In this document: positions 53,330 to 64,000 of the stretch, piece after piece
How positions within the stretch are numbered: the stretch's first letter is position 1
Layout: each line of letters starts with the position of its first letter
Notes under the pieces: model-generated
Seen by the model: the letters and a program-made list of their open reading frames with translations, nothing else
What the model was told of the DNA's origin: nothing
Database searches by the model: none
Translations under genes and position numbers: made by a program
Assembly (NCBI GenBank): GCA_022575985.1
Contig: JAKSXM010000237.1
Location: 4,854,501-4,918,500, forward strand
Direction: 5' to 3'
Source of the DNA: Anagrus nilaparvatae
Taxonomy: Eukaryota; Arthropoda; Insecta; Hymenoptera; Mymaridae
Length of the DNA stretch: 64,000 nucleotides

Positions 53330-53440
53330 TATTTCACCCCCCCCCCCCCCCCTAAAAACGTCAATAAATGCCCCCCCTGCCAAGCCGGACTTTTTCAAAT
53401 ACCCCATCCAATGAACATGTTCCATGTTAATAGCGTTAAT
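53330..53440. repeat. Repeat R, copy 3
   Basis: Carries CTAAAAACGTCAATAAATGC, then TTTTTCAAATACCCCATCC and GAACATGTTCCATGTTAA, the same orientation as copy 2. A run of about 16 C at its start may be an expansion. Confidence 0.7.
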
Positions 53441-54148
53441 TTTATCTCTAAGTATATCAATTAGAAGTATATTAATTTTTACCTCTTAAATGCCCTCTAG
53501 CGGCAAACGCCCCAGTTTAGGAGAAAAAAACTAAAGATTTGGAATCAGTGGGTAAAAAAAATTAAAAGTTACTTGATTTTTTTTAACTATCTTAGGACGC
53601 GTAGATTCCAAGAGATCTGCGATAAATAGCGTTTTTACCCCCTAAACGCCCTCTAGCAGCGAACGCCCCAGTTTTTGCTAAAAAATAACTGCAGATTCGG
53701 AATCAGCGGGTCAAAAAACTATAATCCGCTTGGTGCTTGTTAATTAAACAGTCGATCTAATTTTTTGCATACGGAATGATATGTTAGCTTCTCGACTATT
53801 AATACCATTTAGATATTTTAGTGTTAATACAAAAATTTTATGCCAAAATAAGTTTTTACTCGTTTAGGAGCTTAGGAGAAAAAATAAGGTAAACTTTTAC
53901 TCACCCCTCGGCTTCGGTAATATTGTTTTCAAGCTTCTATAAAATACTGATACTTATAAGTATTCAAGTATGGAAGTCGTAAATTTACAAATGCAAAATC
54001 ATAAATTTACCCTAAAAATCGTTAATTTACGATTCGGTGGTAATATTACAATTTTGTCGTAAATTCACGATTTCAAAATCGTAAATTTTCAACAAAATAA
54101 TTTTACGACTATTTCGTAAATTTATCGTAGGTTATTATTAACAGTGTA

Positions 54149-57100
54149 TAAATTGTAATTTACAACCTAAATGTTCCGAACGTATGCGATTTTTTATATT
54201 TTATCTAAAAATTTTTGGCAAAAAATGTGATTTGTATCTTTTAAGGGTGTTTAGCCATTTTCGGACATTGAGACCCTCATTTTCGAGTTTAGTGACAGCG
54301 AAATCATATGAGGAAGTATAAAAAACGTATTTTGAAAACAATTTTAGTCGTTCACACCAATTATTATCGGTGTTAGCCAGCCAATTATAACCTACCCAGG
54401 GTTTCTTTAATTTCTAAAACGTTCTCAAATGAGCTAGAAATTGAAATAAGATCATTTTGTAATCTAAAATTCAACATACTTCAAGCAGAACATTTTTGGA
54501 GCACTTATTTTTCGTGAATTACTCTAATATACAAATTTAGTTTATTAAAAATCAATTACATTATTTAAAATAAAATAATTGTATAGATTTTAACTCTTTC
54601 CTGAGGAATCTCCCTAAATCGTTTTCTGTGTGACTTACATTAGTATGCGTGTATGGAGTAGTGCTACGTTTAAAATTATTTTTATTCATTAAATATAAAA
54701 ATATTAGTTATTTACAAATGATTTTTCAAGTATTTTATATTTAATAAATTAATATATTAAATAAATAAAGTAAAGTAAACTGCGTAAAGCGTGTATCACG
54801 TGACTTGTGGTGTGGGCAATTCCTCAGGTACGAGTTAAATAAATAGGTGTCTGTATTTGCATAAAATTCATAATATGTTATTGAAATTGGGATAAAATCG
54901 CAAAAATTATATTTGTTTAACAGATACAGTTTATTGACATTAGAAAAATAATTGGAAGAATAAAAAATTCTGTTTCGGAATGATATTATATTATTTTTTT
55001 TATCATGAGATGAATTTCAATTACTGATCTGAGTTAATTTTGCCGAGAGTCTAGGATGGCGCAAAAGTTAGCTTAAACGTGTGTTACTAAGCAACATGTA
55101 TAAAATACATTGGCAGTTTAATTCGGATAAATTTCATAAACTTCATAAAACATAACATCTATACATAAAACTTTTTTTGCAAAAATTAATACATTTTTAA
55201 AAAGGCTAATTAATGAAATAAAAAGTGAAAGATTATTAAACAAATCTAATTATAGATTACGATAAACTTTGATAAAATTATTTCAATTATGCAATTAAAA
55301 TACTTAGGTTCCATTATAACAGCGCAAGTAAGATTCTTTAAAATAATTGAATAGATTTAAAAGAGTATTTAATGCATAGGTTTTTTTTAAGCACTAAAAT
55401 TTGTAAATTTTTCGTGTTTATTTTGAAGTTAAGTCCCTCCAATATCTGACTCTGAGGGGCAAGGTACGAGTTGGTTTTATCTTGATATTTAGCATATAAA
55501 CAAAAAAATAAATAAAAATAATTTTTATTAAACGGACTTTTATTTAAATGCACTGAAATAAAAATAATAATTTTTTCTAATTTTCTAGCTGCGTTATGAT
55601 TACTGTGAAGAGGAAGGATATCGTTTTTTTTTAAATTAATAAATTTTAAGTAAATAATAAATTTTTATTTATTTATATGTATTAAATTTTTTATTTCTTA
55701 CGTTTAACTTCATAATGCTTCTAATTTAAAAAATTAAAGTATCAAATGTTACCTAAAAAAGGTTAACCGAATTTGTTAATTAAAAATAATTTTGAATTTT
55801 TAGTGAATAGTAGTATTTATTATTTTAAAACTTAAACTTTTTAAAGTTTAAAAAGTTCGTAGAAAATAAAATAAAATTTTTAATAAAAATAAGTTAATAA
55901 TTTATTAATTTATTTCGTCTTATGAATTCTAAAACTTCTTGAATTTTTTGCAGGATTTTTATATTTACCGCAAATCATCTAAAAAATTATTTTTATAAAT
56001 CAAAAATTTTTTTAATTATCTATCAAAAATTTTTAGAATTTTTGAAGAAACACCTATTCTTAATAAAAATTTAACTGAGTACTTTTTAACCAAAAACTAC
56101 TGTGGAACAAGGCATGGTTTCCAGCCCCAGCATATTTTTCACATTTTTTTTACTACATTTGATGATTTACGATAAAAAATAAGATTCCAAGGGTCGGCAC
56201 CCCACTACTCTCCCTGAATTGACCGTGAGAGGTTTAAACGTGTTTTTGACTCCAAAATTAATATCTCCAGACCGAATCATCCGATTTAGGCGTGGCCGTG
56301 GTTGGTAAACAAATTTTTGTTTTGAAAAAATAAACCAATAAAATTTTTTTTTCATTTTTTGAACTTTTTTTTCAGTTTAAAAACTTCAAAAAACGTCATT
56401 TTTAGCTTATTTGACGGCCTAAAAACTGTTACATCTCGGGATAGATGAAAAACTTTTTTTTTTCACGCTCAGGGAAACTTAGTCGAAGACTAATTTTCAA
56501 CATGCCGTCTGAAAAAAGTCAATTTTTGTTCAATAACAAAAATATTTATTTAGTGACTTATCAATTTGATGAAGCACAAAAATTCCCGCACGTAAAACCC
56601 ATTGTTTTCAAATTTCGTTAAAAATTGATAAGAAAAACAACGTCTAATCTTTTATGAAACACGAAGTGGTCCCCTCTTATCAAAAATTTCGGGTGCTTAA
56701 ATACTTGTGTTTTTGCCTAGGAAAGGCATTCTTGAAATACTTCTGAACCGGCTCGGAACGATACTCGCGTTAAACATGAAAAAAAAAGAAAGAAAAGAAA
56801 ACTTTGAACTTAATTTTATTTTAAATTAATTATTTTATAGAAAAGTTTTCATTAGTTTTAACTTCCTCATCTTAACAAAAATTTTTTAAATCTTAAAAGT
56901 TCTTTTTAGTTAAATAAATTCAATTAAATTAAAAAATATTTAAAGCATAATAAATTTTTGAAATCCAGTTAATAAATTTTATTCATTCAACTTTATTTTG
57001 GACATCCAATTCAAATCAGTAATATTTTTCTTTTATTCAAAAACTAAATCCAATAGGCAATTGTTGAGTACTTTTCTGAATGTCAAGCTAATTAAATTCC

Positions 57101-57904
57101 TAAGAAGGCCTGGACAACGTTCTGAAAACAAGACTAATTAACGTAAAACCATTAATCTGGTTCATTACACTATCGAACTCAGATTTTGAATTATATTTAT
57201 TAGTTCAGATTTTATATAAACCAATCTTAAATTATAATTTAACAATTTTTCTTACTAGCTAATACATTTTCATACAAGAAAATTTTAACTTAAACACATT
57301 ATTTTTTACTTACAACTTTCACTTTCGAGTAAAAATCTCCTAATTTTACTTTATCCTAAACTCTCTTCTCCTTATAATAAAAATACTGAAAGCATTTTTA
57401 AAATAAACAAAAAATTTTTTATATTTCTTATTACTAAATTATAATTGTAATTTAATTTACATTAAAACTTTAAACAATTCAAAAAAAAATTTCAAACATT
57501 ACAAAGAAGAAATATTAATTTTTCCCGTATACTTACTATAAGGCGTAAATTTTACCAATAATATTATAACATATATGGATACTATGCTATAGTAACCTGT
57601 TGTTTCTATCTTAAGATCCCCTCGGTGATATTATTTTTGTCTGCTTTCATTATTGGAGTTCAGTTACTCTTTAGTTATTATTTTAGATCAGTTACTTTTT
57701 AATTAAAAAAAAAAAAAATTCTATTACAATATAAATACTCAACTTATCGTTTAATTTTGTTTATTGCAAATCAAAATTATGAATCAAATTTACGTACAAG
57801 TAAATAAAACATTTATTTTCTTTTTATAGGGTTATGTATACTTTATATAATTTAATATACTAATATTTTCTTAGAAAAAATATTATTTTAAACTCATAGA
57901 CTAA
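54149..57904. other. 3.8 kb of AT-rich DNA without recognised features
   Basis: No gene, element end or tandem repeat is supported. A single satellite-like CCAGCCCCAGCATATTTTTC occurs near 56120. Confidence 0.5.
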
Positions 57905-57989
57905 GCTTTTTTTATATGCTTCTTATGGACCCCTTCAGAGAAGGGACCTTTTTCATAGGACGAGGAGAATTCGGTTTATGTACTGTTTT

Positions 57990-59640
57990 ATTATGTGGGA
58001 CTCAACCTCAAATTCGTAGTCTGCCACTCTCTACCAGTTCGCAATACTACGCAGCATTTCCGCGACGACTCCTTCCGGTCTCCATTTGTCGAAGGGCGGT
58101 CGTCGCTCAGTGAAGTGAGGACACCCAAAAAAGATGTGCTCAGCGGTATCGGGCTCGCCCGGGCAATGCAAGCATTTCGGAGAGGCAACCTTGCGCCATT
58201 TGAAAAGCATTTTGTGGAAATTACCGTGACCAGTTAGAAACTAGTTGAGATAGAAGTCTACCTCACCATGATCACGAATTATCTTTCTAATTCGATGATG
58301 AGGCGATGCGATGCGTGTAACGATCCTCCACCTATGCTGCACAATTCCATTGTGCGGGAGCGAGCGCGAACGAAAGCTACGTCGCGCTCTAATCCCTCAC
58401 AGTTATAGATCACCTGCTTTTCCAAGGCTAGCAGATCGATGGGAATTGCTTGAGCTAATACCTGATCTAGGATCACCTATGTTTGTCATCAGCGTCGAGA
58501 GGAACTTTGTCAGCCGTCCAACCTTTTTACAGGCCTGCTGTTAACTTGTTATCCAATAAGACCCCCAAATATTTGACCGATGGTTTGGTCTGGATAATAA
58601 GGGGATTACTTCGAATATGATATCAGCCCTTCTTCGGGTCAGAAGGACAATCTCCATTTTCGGGACTGCCAGTGTTAGTCCGTGATCCAACTTCCAACGA
58701 TTGATAAGGCGCATGGCCCCATCCACGGTATTCTGGTCCTCTGTCTCTCGAGCTGTTATAGTTAGAGCGACATCATCCGCGTATCCGATCATGGAGCATC
58801 GATCTGGAAGTTTGATTCTTAGCAAGCCATCGCAAAAGGCATTCCACAGGGCAGAGCCCAGAACTGAGCCCTGCGCTATGCCTGTGCTTAATACTTTACC
58901 TCTTTTGCCATCGGGCATGTCTCAGCGCAGCTATCAGTTCCGGAGATAATCTAAGTATATTTCTCAGATAATCCGGAACGCTGGATACCTGCTAGTTATT
59001 CAGCACCCACTTAGCCAAGTTGAATGCGTTTTTCACATCCAACGTGACAAGCAGGACGTCCGGTTTAATATTCGGCCACACTCGTCTTGCCCTCATAACC
59101 ACCATCACTACTTGCTCGATGGCACCGATCGTGAAAAGCGTGATAGTCGTTGCTAAGGTAACCCGCTTCCCTAATTGTCCGCCACAATCTTCCACTTACC
59201 ATGCTCTCCATGACCTTGCCAATGGTATTTAACATACAAAAATGTCTGTAAGATGATGGAGATCCTGGTTAACCCTTTCCCTTGCTTATCAGAGCCAGAC
59301 AAGCTCCTTTCCAGTCCCTTGGAAAGGCGCCTGCCACTAGGCGCGCATTAAACATGCCAAGCAGGAGACCAGGGATTCCCTTTGCAGCCGCCTTAAGGGC
59401 TTACTTGGGTATTCCGTCTGGTCCTAAGTCTCTAAGTCTGGTTCGAAGTTGGCATTCCTCATTTCATGGCCCTGGAATTTAAGTCCCTGGCAAATATGAT
59501 ATTGCCAGAGACTCCGTTATTGATTCCTCCAACGAGGCCAGCTTTGCGGCGAACACCCCAATAGTGTCAATTAGTGACAAATACAACTAATGAAGGTTGT
59601 ATCACCGCACTTTGCTCAGATGTGGCAGTCACCGGGTCCT
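57990..59640 (-). pseudogene. LINE-5 ORF2 remnants: endonuclease piece, reverse transcriptase, knuckle
   Basis: From 59640 downward there is an endonuclease fragment (AKLASLEE.., DLNSRAMK). At about 59455 it jumps to the finger region of the reverse transcriptase (GIPGLLLGMFNARLVAGAFP region, frameshifted), then LLVTLDVKNAFNLAKW, AQGSVLGSALWNAFCDG, the catalytic YADDVAL, PIDLLALEKQVIY and a C-terminal CLHCPGEPDTAEHIFFGC. Many stops and frameshifts. The stretch corresponding to the end of the endonuclease and the linker is deleted. Confidence 0.75.
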
Positions 59641-61450
59641 GCGCTTCTTCCTCCTGCCTTTTTCTGCCCCTTTGGAAAAAGGAGGTTGGCCACTCCTTAC
59701 TCCTTCCTTCGTCTGCGACTTTTTCTTTTTCCTTCTATTATTCTCTGCCCCCTGCCACTGGTCTGCTGCTGCTGCAGTTATTTTTTGCTGCTGCTTCTTT
59801 TCCTGCTCTTGGTTTTTAATGAGCCTCTGCCTTTTTAATTCAAACTCTCTTTTCTTTTTCCTGTTTTCCTTCTTTTTTTGACCAGCGCTTTTAAAGGTGA
59901 CGAAGTATTTACCATCTAAAGGGAGGAAACTTATGCGTACCTCCATTGACTGCGATTGCTGGTCAGAAGCTACCGTAGTCCCTTCCTGATTTTTATCTTT
60001 CTGTGGAGACGTTACCACGTTAGCAAAGGTCTTCTTTAGAAAGACTTTCAGAGATGTTTCTTTGCTGGGCTCTTTCTAGTATTCTCCTTTCCAAGTAAGC
60101 TTTGCGATGGAGTCCGAGCCCTCTTCTTTCCTTTTTCAATCAGGTTCCCTAATGCTTTCTATATAGGAATATTGGGTCTTTGTTTTCCATGTTTAATTCC
60201 TCCTGTTGCAGCTCGCAAATTGTCTTCAGTCTAGCTAGATATTTTTCCAACTGAGCTATGCCTTTTTTGAAAGTCAGATTACAGTTCTTCTGTACTTTGA
60301 TTGAATCGCTCATCTAAGTTATATCCCTCTCCATTTTTGCGTGCATTTAGATGTACGCCCTATTATATTTCTATGATTCCTGGACATATCTTTCCACATT
60401 TTCTTCCTTCTTGCCTTCATCATCAAGGCCAAGTTCGTTAACATTAGGCAATGAACATGACCTCTGGTCTTTTAAATTTGAAGGCCGAATTAAGCTATTG
60501 CTTTGGCCTTTCTGGTTGTCACCTTGTGCGCTCATACCACCTTCCAGTGTGTTTTTGCGGGAGAAATTCTCGTTCTCTAGCCTAGTTAAGGTAGACTTCC
60601 ACTTCGGGGAAAATCGTTTGGTCAAAATTTTTTTATTCTTTTTTTTAATAGTAAAACTATCAAAGATTATATAAAAAAAATTTTTATAAAGATCCAAATA
60701 TTCTTTATACTATTTTAATCCTCTTTTCTAAAGCGACCCGCATTGCGTCCTACATAAAAAAAAATGTTTAAACGCGTTTTTCTCGAAACTACATTTTTGT
60801 ACCTGGTGCGACTCCTTACAAAAAATTACTTGGTCTGATTATCTCCAAATTTTGGCCAAATACTTTACATATGTGTAGTTTTCGCGTGAAGTAAAATTTT
60901 GCAAAAATTTTAATTTTTTCATATTTTTTTTGCACAAAAACGAGAAAAAAAAATTATTTTTTTTCAAATTTTCATAACTTTTTTTTTTTTGGCCAAATTT
61001 AAAAATTTTAGTTCACGCAATAACTATACTCATATTAATTATAATTTTATTTTTTTTTTTTTTGAATGTGCTGCCAAACTTTAGTTATCAATCGAACCAT
61101 CAGCTTATTCCGATGAAAACACGTCAACTTCAAGCTAAAGTTTTATACATAAAAAAAAAAAATTAATAAAAAAAAAATTATTTTGAAATACTCTTTTTGT
61201 GTGTTTATTCACCCCAAAAAAAATTTTTCCATTGTTTCTTGCCGTTTTCCTTTAAAATAATTTTTAATTTTCACTCAAATACCGAGCGCGCGAAGTGGAA
61301 GTCTACCTTAAGACTACCCTTGTCGTCTTTTCTTCAGCAGCAGTTAGAGATAGATGTTGTTGCTCTGTGGGCATGATGTTCGTCCTTTGATGCTAAAGCC
61401 TCCATAGGAGGGGTATCAACCTGAGGTAATTCATCATATTTATCTATCAT
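59641..61450 (-). pseudogene. LINE-5 ORF1 remnants, split by a MITE
   Basis: ATG 61450 begins MIDKYDELPQVDTPP, similar to the LINE-2 ORF1 start (DKNDIPQADKP). The frame decays, is interrupted by the MITE at 60590-61307, and resumes in a charged K/E/Q-rich region (59640-60018). The conserved block and CCHC knuckles are missing, because the sequence passes straight into the endonuclease piece near 59640. Confidence 0.6.
60590..61307. mobile_element. TTAA-flanked MITE 1 (718 bp)
   Basis: Terminal inverted repeat GGTAGACTTCCACTTCG at the left, complement at the right, with TTAA directly outside at 60586-60589 and 61308-61311. TTAA target duplication is the hallmark of the piggyBac superfamily. 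No transposase. The interior is T/A-rich with TTTAAACGCGTTTTTCTCG. Confidence 0.82.
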
Positions 61451-62510
61451 TTTTTATAAAATAACCCTAAGTCCCTGGACAAAGGTCCGTTAAGTGGGTA
61501 AATGTAATCTGCAGAGTAATATTGAAGGTTTTACGTTAATTGCTAACAGAGAGTGTCTATTAGCTTTCAGCGTCCATCAAATAATAATATTCCTACAGAT
61601 CGGGGAGTTTCGCCACCATGTCTGATGACATCACATGCAATTATTAATCCAGCATGTAACGTACTTCGATTGAGAAGCGGTGACGTAAAGGAACACCAAT
61701 CCTCAATCTAATAAGTGGAGGGTTTCCATGTTTGTTACCATCCCACAATGTCTTGTACTATCATGGAACAGGTCAGGTATCTGTCAGTGGATTCATGAGG
61801 GCTGATGTCAGATTTTACTCTGGAACCAGACAACATTGATTCCATAGGTAGTTCCCCTACATATTGGAGGATTGCTGATGAGAATCTGGTGACAATGCCA
61901 CTTCCCAATAATCGACCCTTCCTGACACTTGGTTAATAAACCTTCATGGCGCATATGAAATATTTAAAAGACGCTACTAGGTAAAACCGTCTTAAAACTG
62001 TCTACTATCATAACCCATCAGATTCCGGCGCCAAACATAACCATAGAGTACTAGACCCAACCAAGCCTCCGGTACTCTACCAACATATGTATTAAAAATT
62101 AATTAAGCCGTAGAACAAGAAGATATTACTTCGTAACAATAGTGTTCAGAAACTCCACCAGTGCAACGATCCAAGTGCTCTTTGGAGCGGTGCCTCCCTC
62201 TCCCAGTTAACTAAGCTTCACTAAAAATGACCATTTTTTATTAGTACTTTGTCCAACGTGATTAATAACACTTTTTGTTCAGGACAGGTACAGTCAACAA
62301 CAAAGGCCTATTATACTCTTTTTATGTATTTTTCTGATCCACATAGAGCCGATAGCGAGTGAGAGACTTCGGACCAAAGAGCCCATCAGCAGCAGGTTAA
62401 TAAACTAATAAGCTACCAGAGGACATTTAAGCACCCAGGTGCAAACCTTAGAATAAAAACCCTCCACAGAAGACCCTTGTTCCAGCGGAGAGTCCCCCCT
62501 AGCCCGGCAC
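61451..62510 (-). other. LINE-5 5' UTR-like region
   Basis: Less AT-rich. Contains CTACAGATCGGGGAGTTTCG.. and ATGTCTGATGACATCAC, similar in order to the LINE-1/2 leader (CTACAGATTGAGGG, ATGTCTGCTGACAT). No ORF is conserved. Confidence 0.5.
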
Positions 62511-63041
62511 AGGTAAAAACATATAAAACAATACAGTTGCGGTTAGTTAAAACAAAAACTATTATTTCATTTTATACTAGAAGCAGTTCTAAGAACAAGC
62601 AACTCAGACAGCTACATTTAACTAGGGAAAACTATTAAGCACCTATATCCTTGAAAGGACAAGTACCCAATGGCGATCCAGAAAAACCTAACACTTTCTA
62701 GTGTCGATTTAACCATCCTTCAACAATCATCAAGCTTAGGTCATTCCACTAGTTTTATTAGCGTAAAGCTAGTAAAATCCCGTATTATTTAAATGGCTTT
62801 CCTAGTCTGCCAAACAATTAAGTTTCCAACCATGTACCACCACCATAGCTCCTTTAAGTTTACCTTAAGCTAGCAAAGCCTATAAGTTTACCTAAAGCTA
62901 GTAAAGCTGATTTATATGTTTATTGTATGTGAATGTTGTGAGTAAAAGGATTTTTCTACCTAAAAAAAAGATTTTATAAGTGTATACATTTAAAGGTGTT
63001 TAAACGCATATTGAATATCTCTTTATAAGACATGGCTAAAA
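62511..63041. other. Unassigned sequence
   Basis: No gene recognised; it may include more LINE-5 leader. Several short AAGCTAGTAAA-like repeats occur at 62760-62905. Confidence 0.4.
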
Positions 63042-63045
63042 TTAA

Positions 63046-63753
63046 GGGGGTAGACCTAATTGGAACTTTTTCGTAATCGATTTTCTGTTTTTATTTTTTT
63101 TGGGTTCGAAAACATCTTAAAAATATGGAAAAAAATTTTTATAATGATATCTTGAATAATAAGAAAGTTATAGACGATGAAGCGAGACACCGCGAAAGGC
63201 GTAAGATACAGAATTCTAAACTTTAAACGCATTTTTCTCGAAACAACGTTTTTCGATTTGTGTGCACGATAACTCAAAAAATAATTAAGATATCTTCCTA
63301 ATTTTTTGGCTACATTTTTAAAATACAATTATCTTCTGGATTGATGGAAGGGTTTTTCCAAAAAATTTCCCAATTTTTTTTTCTTTCAAAAAAACATGTG
63401 AAAAAAATTGCAATTTTTGAAAAAAATTAAATAATTTTCACAATTTTCCATTTTCCGAAATTTGAATCCATCAATCCAGAAGAAAAATGTTTCCCAAACA
63501 TAATTAATTTGGTTTCGTGTGTTTCTGAACAATTTGGAGACCGGAATCCTGCACACAGTGAAAAGTGAGGCCCAACTTTGAGGACCTGTACTCGGCACCA
63601 TTTTAAAAAAATTAAAAAAAAAAAAAAAAAAAATGTTTAGCAACTTATAATCTAATAAAGTGCCAACTTTGAAAAAATTATCTCAATTATTTCTACCCGA
63701 AAACCTATCCAGAAAACCACACCTTTTTTCTATCTCCAATTAGGTCTACCCCC
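63046..63753. mobile_element. TTAA-flanked MITE 2 (708 bp)
   Basis: Terminal inverted repeat GGGGGTAGACCTAATTGG with complement at the right end, bounded by TTAA at 63042-63045 and 63754-63757. It shares the GGTAGAC core and the internal TTTAAACGC-TTTTTCTCGAAAC stretch with MITE 1, so the two are related. No transposase. Confidence 0.82.
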
Positions 63754-63757
63754 TTAA

Positions 63758-64000
63758 ACGAAACCAGTACAAGATGCATGGTCGGTTCTTCAAATTGGTT
63801 TCAAAGTATTTTTTTAGAAAAGTACTTCTAAAAGTACTCCACGTCAATTTTTCGCTTATTAAGTTCAGTCTTCGATTTTCGGCGGCCATTTTTGTGTTTT
63901 TGAATTTTATAAAAAAAGTAAAAAAAAATGAGAGAAAATTTTTCTTATTTTTTTTGTAAAAAACACACATTCACATGAAAAATTTTTTCTCTTGTTGATA
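63758..64000. other. AT-rich end of window
   Basis: Nothing recognised. Confidence 0.4.

Larger units (their letters stand above)
51224..53738. mobile_element. Nested inverted-repeat element (2.5 kb)
   Basis: The left end AAGCACTAAGCGGAT and the complement of the right end AAGCACCAAGCGGAT lead into inverted copies of GACCCGCTGATTCCGAATCTGC and of the AGAGGGC-type block. It contains the tandem repeat at 51235-51840 and the 25-bp minisatellite. Confidence 0.65.
47283..54146. mobile_element. Large element with long terminal inverted repeats (6.86 kb)
   Basis: The left end CACTGTTAAAAATACCCTAC and the complement of the right end CACTGTTAATAATAACCTAC begin inverted repeats that extend through AAATAGTCGTAAAATTAT and, further in, through GTATTAACACTAAAATATCTAA. 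TA flanks both ends. No transposase ORF is visible and the interior is a stack of other repeats. Its outer arms were probably one non-autonomous element enlarged by nested insertions. Confidence 0.6.
57905..62510 (-). mobile_element. LINE-5: rearranged R1-like retrotransposon
   Basis: Minus strand: a 5' UTR-like region (61451 to about 62510), ORF1 start at 61450, ORF1 body, a fused endonuclease piece, reverse transcriptase and C-terminal knuckle, and a 3' end at 57910-57965 with the same terminal hairpin as LINE-6. It has lost internal segments and received a TTAA-flanked MITE. Boundaries are approximate. Confidence 0.75.

Noticed and set aside
63386..63643. 85-aa minus-strand ORF near the window end
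   Set aside because: It lies inside MITE 2 and reads low-complexity A/T tracts.

Overview
The window is AT-rich eukaryotic DNA, most likely from an insect. The evidence is R1-type LINEs, a Penelope relic, spliced genes with short introns, and a Polinton-type virus-like element of the kind common in arthropod genomes. A parasitoid wasp would fit, but the sequence does not prove the species. I see no rRNA, tRNA, CRISPR or bacterial operon. Almost all of the 64 kb is mobile or virus-derived DNA at different stages of decay.

1-8.1 kb: part of a Polinton/adintovirus-like element, cut by the window start. A compact rightward cassette holds the end of one capsid-type protein, a small basic protein, a double-jelly-roll-type major capsid protein, a 157-aa protein, three tiny membrane proteins and a DDE integrase. 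It converges on a leftward protein-primed-type DNA polymerase B gene that I read as five exons with four introns of 61-78 nt. Just 5' of it lies a 128-aa module in the same frame, separated by one TAA. Next come an intact RING-finger gene and a second RING gene with an in-frame stop.

8.4-31.6 kb: R1-like LINEs. LINE-1 (minus, 8.36-14.83 kb) and LINE-2 (plus, 18.98-25.15 kb) belong to one family, and each carries its own set of disabling mutations. They lie next to two inverted 0.73-kb copies of an exon-like sequence (14.8 and 25.3-26.0 kb). Between these are a 1.9-kb foldback element, a LINE 3' fragment and a 139-bp tandem repeat. A Penelope GIY-YIG fragment (26.5-27.3 kb) and a 5'-truncated LINE-3 with a clean 13-bp target-site duplication (28.66-31.62 kb) follow.

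31.6-40.1 kb: a decayed multi-exon gene resembling insect DUF4806-type proteins, a coiled-coil-like terminal exon, and between them LINE-4 (33.18-38.66 kb). LINE-4 is a CR1/Jockey-type element with a PHD-like finger in ORF1. Both its reading frames are open. ORF2 continues in the same frame after ORF1 through one UGA followed by CUAG, and has no AUG before its endonuclease domain. This is the most interesting signal in the window, because it suggests stop-codon readthrough.

38.7-54.1 kb: nested inverted repeats, foldback elements and satellites. These include two foldbacks, a 127-bp array, a 6.9-kb element with TA-flanked ends, a 25-bp minisatellite, and a 128-bp MITE whose empty site can be read from a paralogous copy. 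54.1-57.9 kb is featureless AT-rich DNA. 57.9-62.5 kb is a rearranged R1-like LINE-5 on the minus strand, interrupted by a TTAA-flanked MITE. A second MITE of that type lies at 63.0-63.8 kb.
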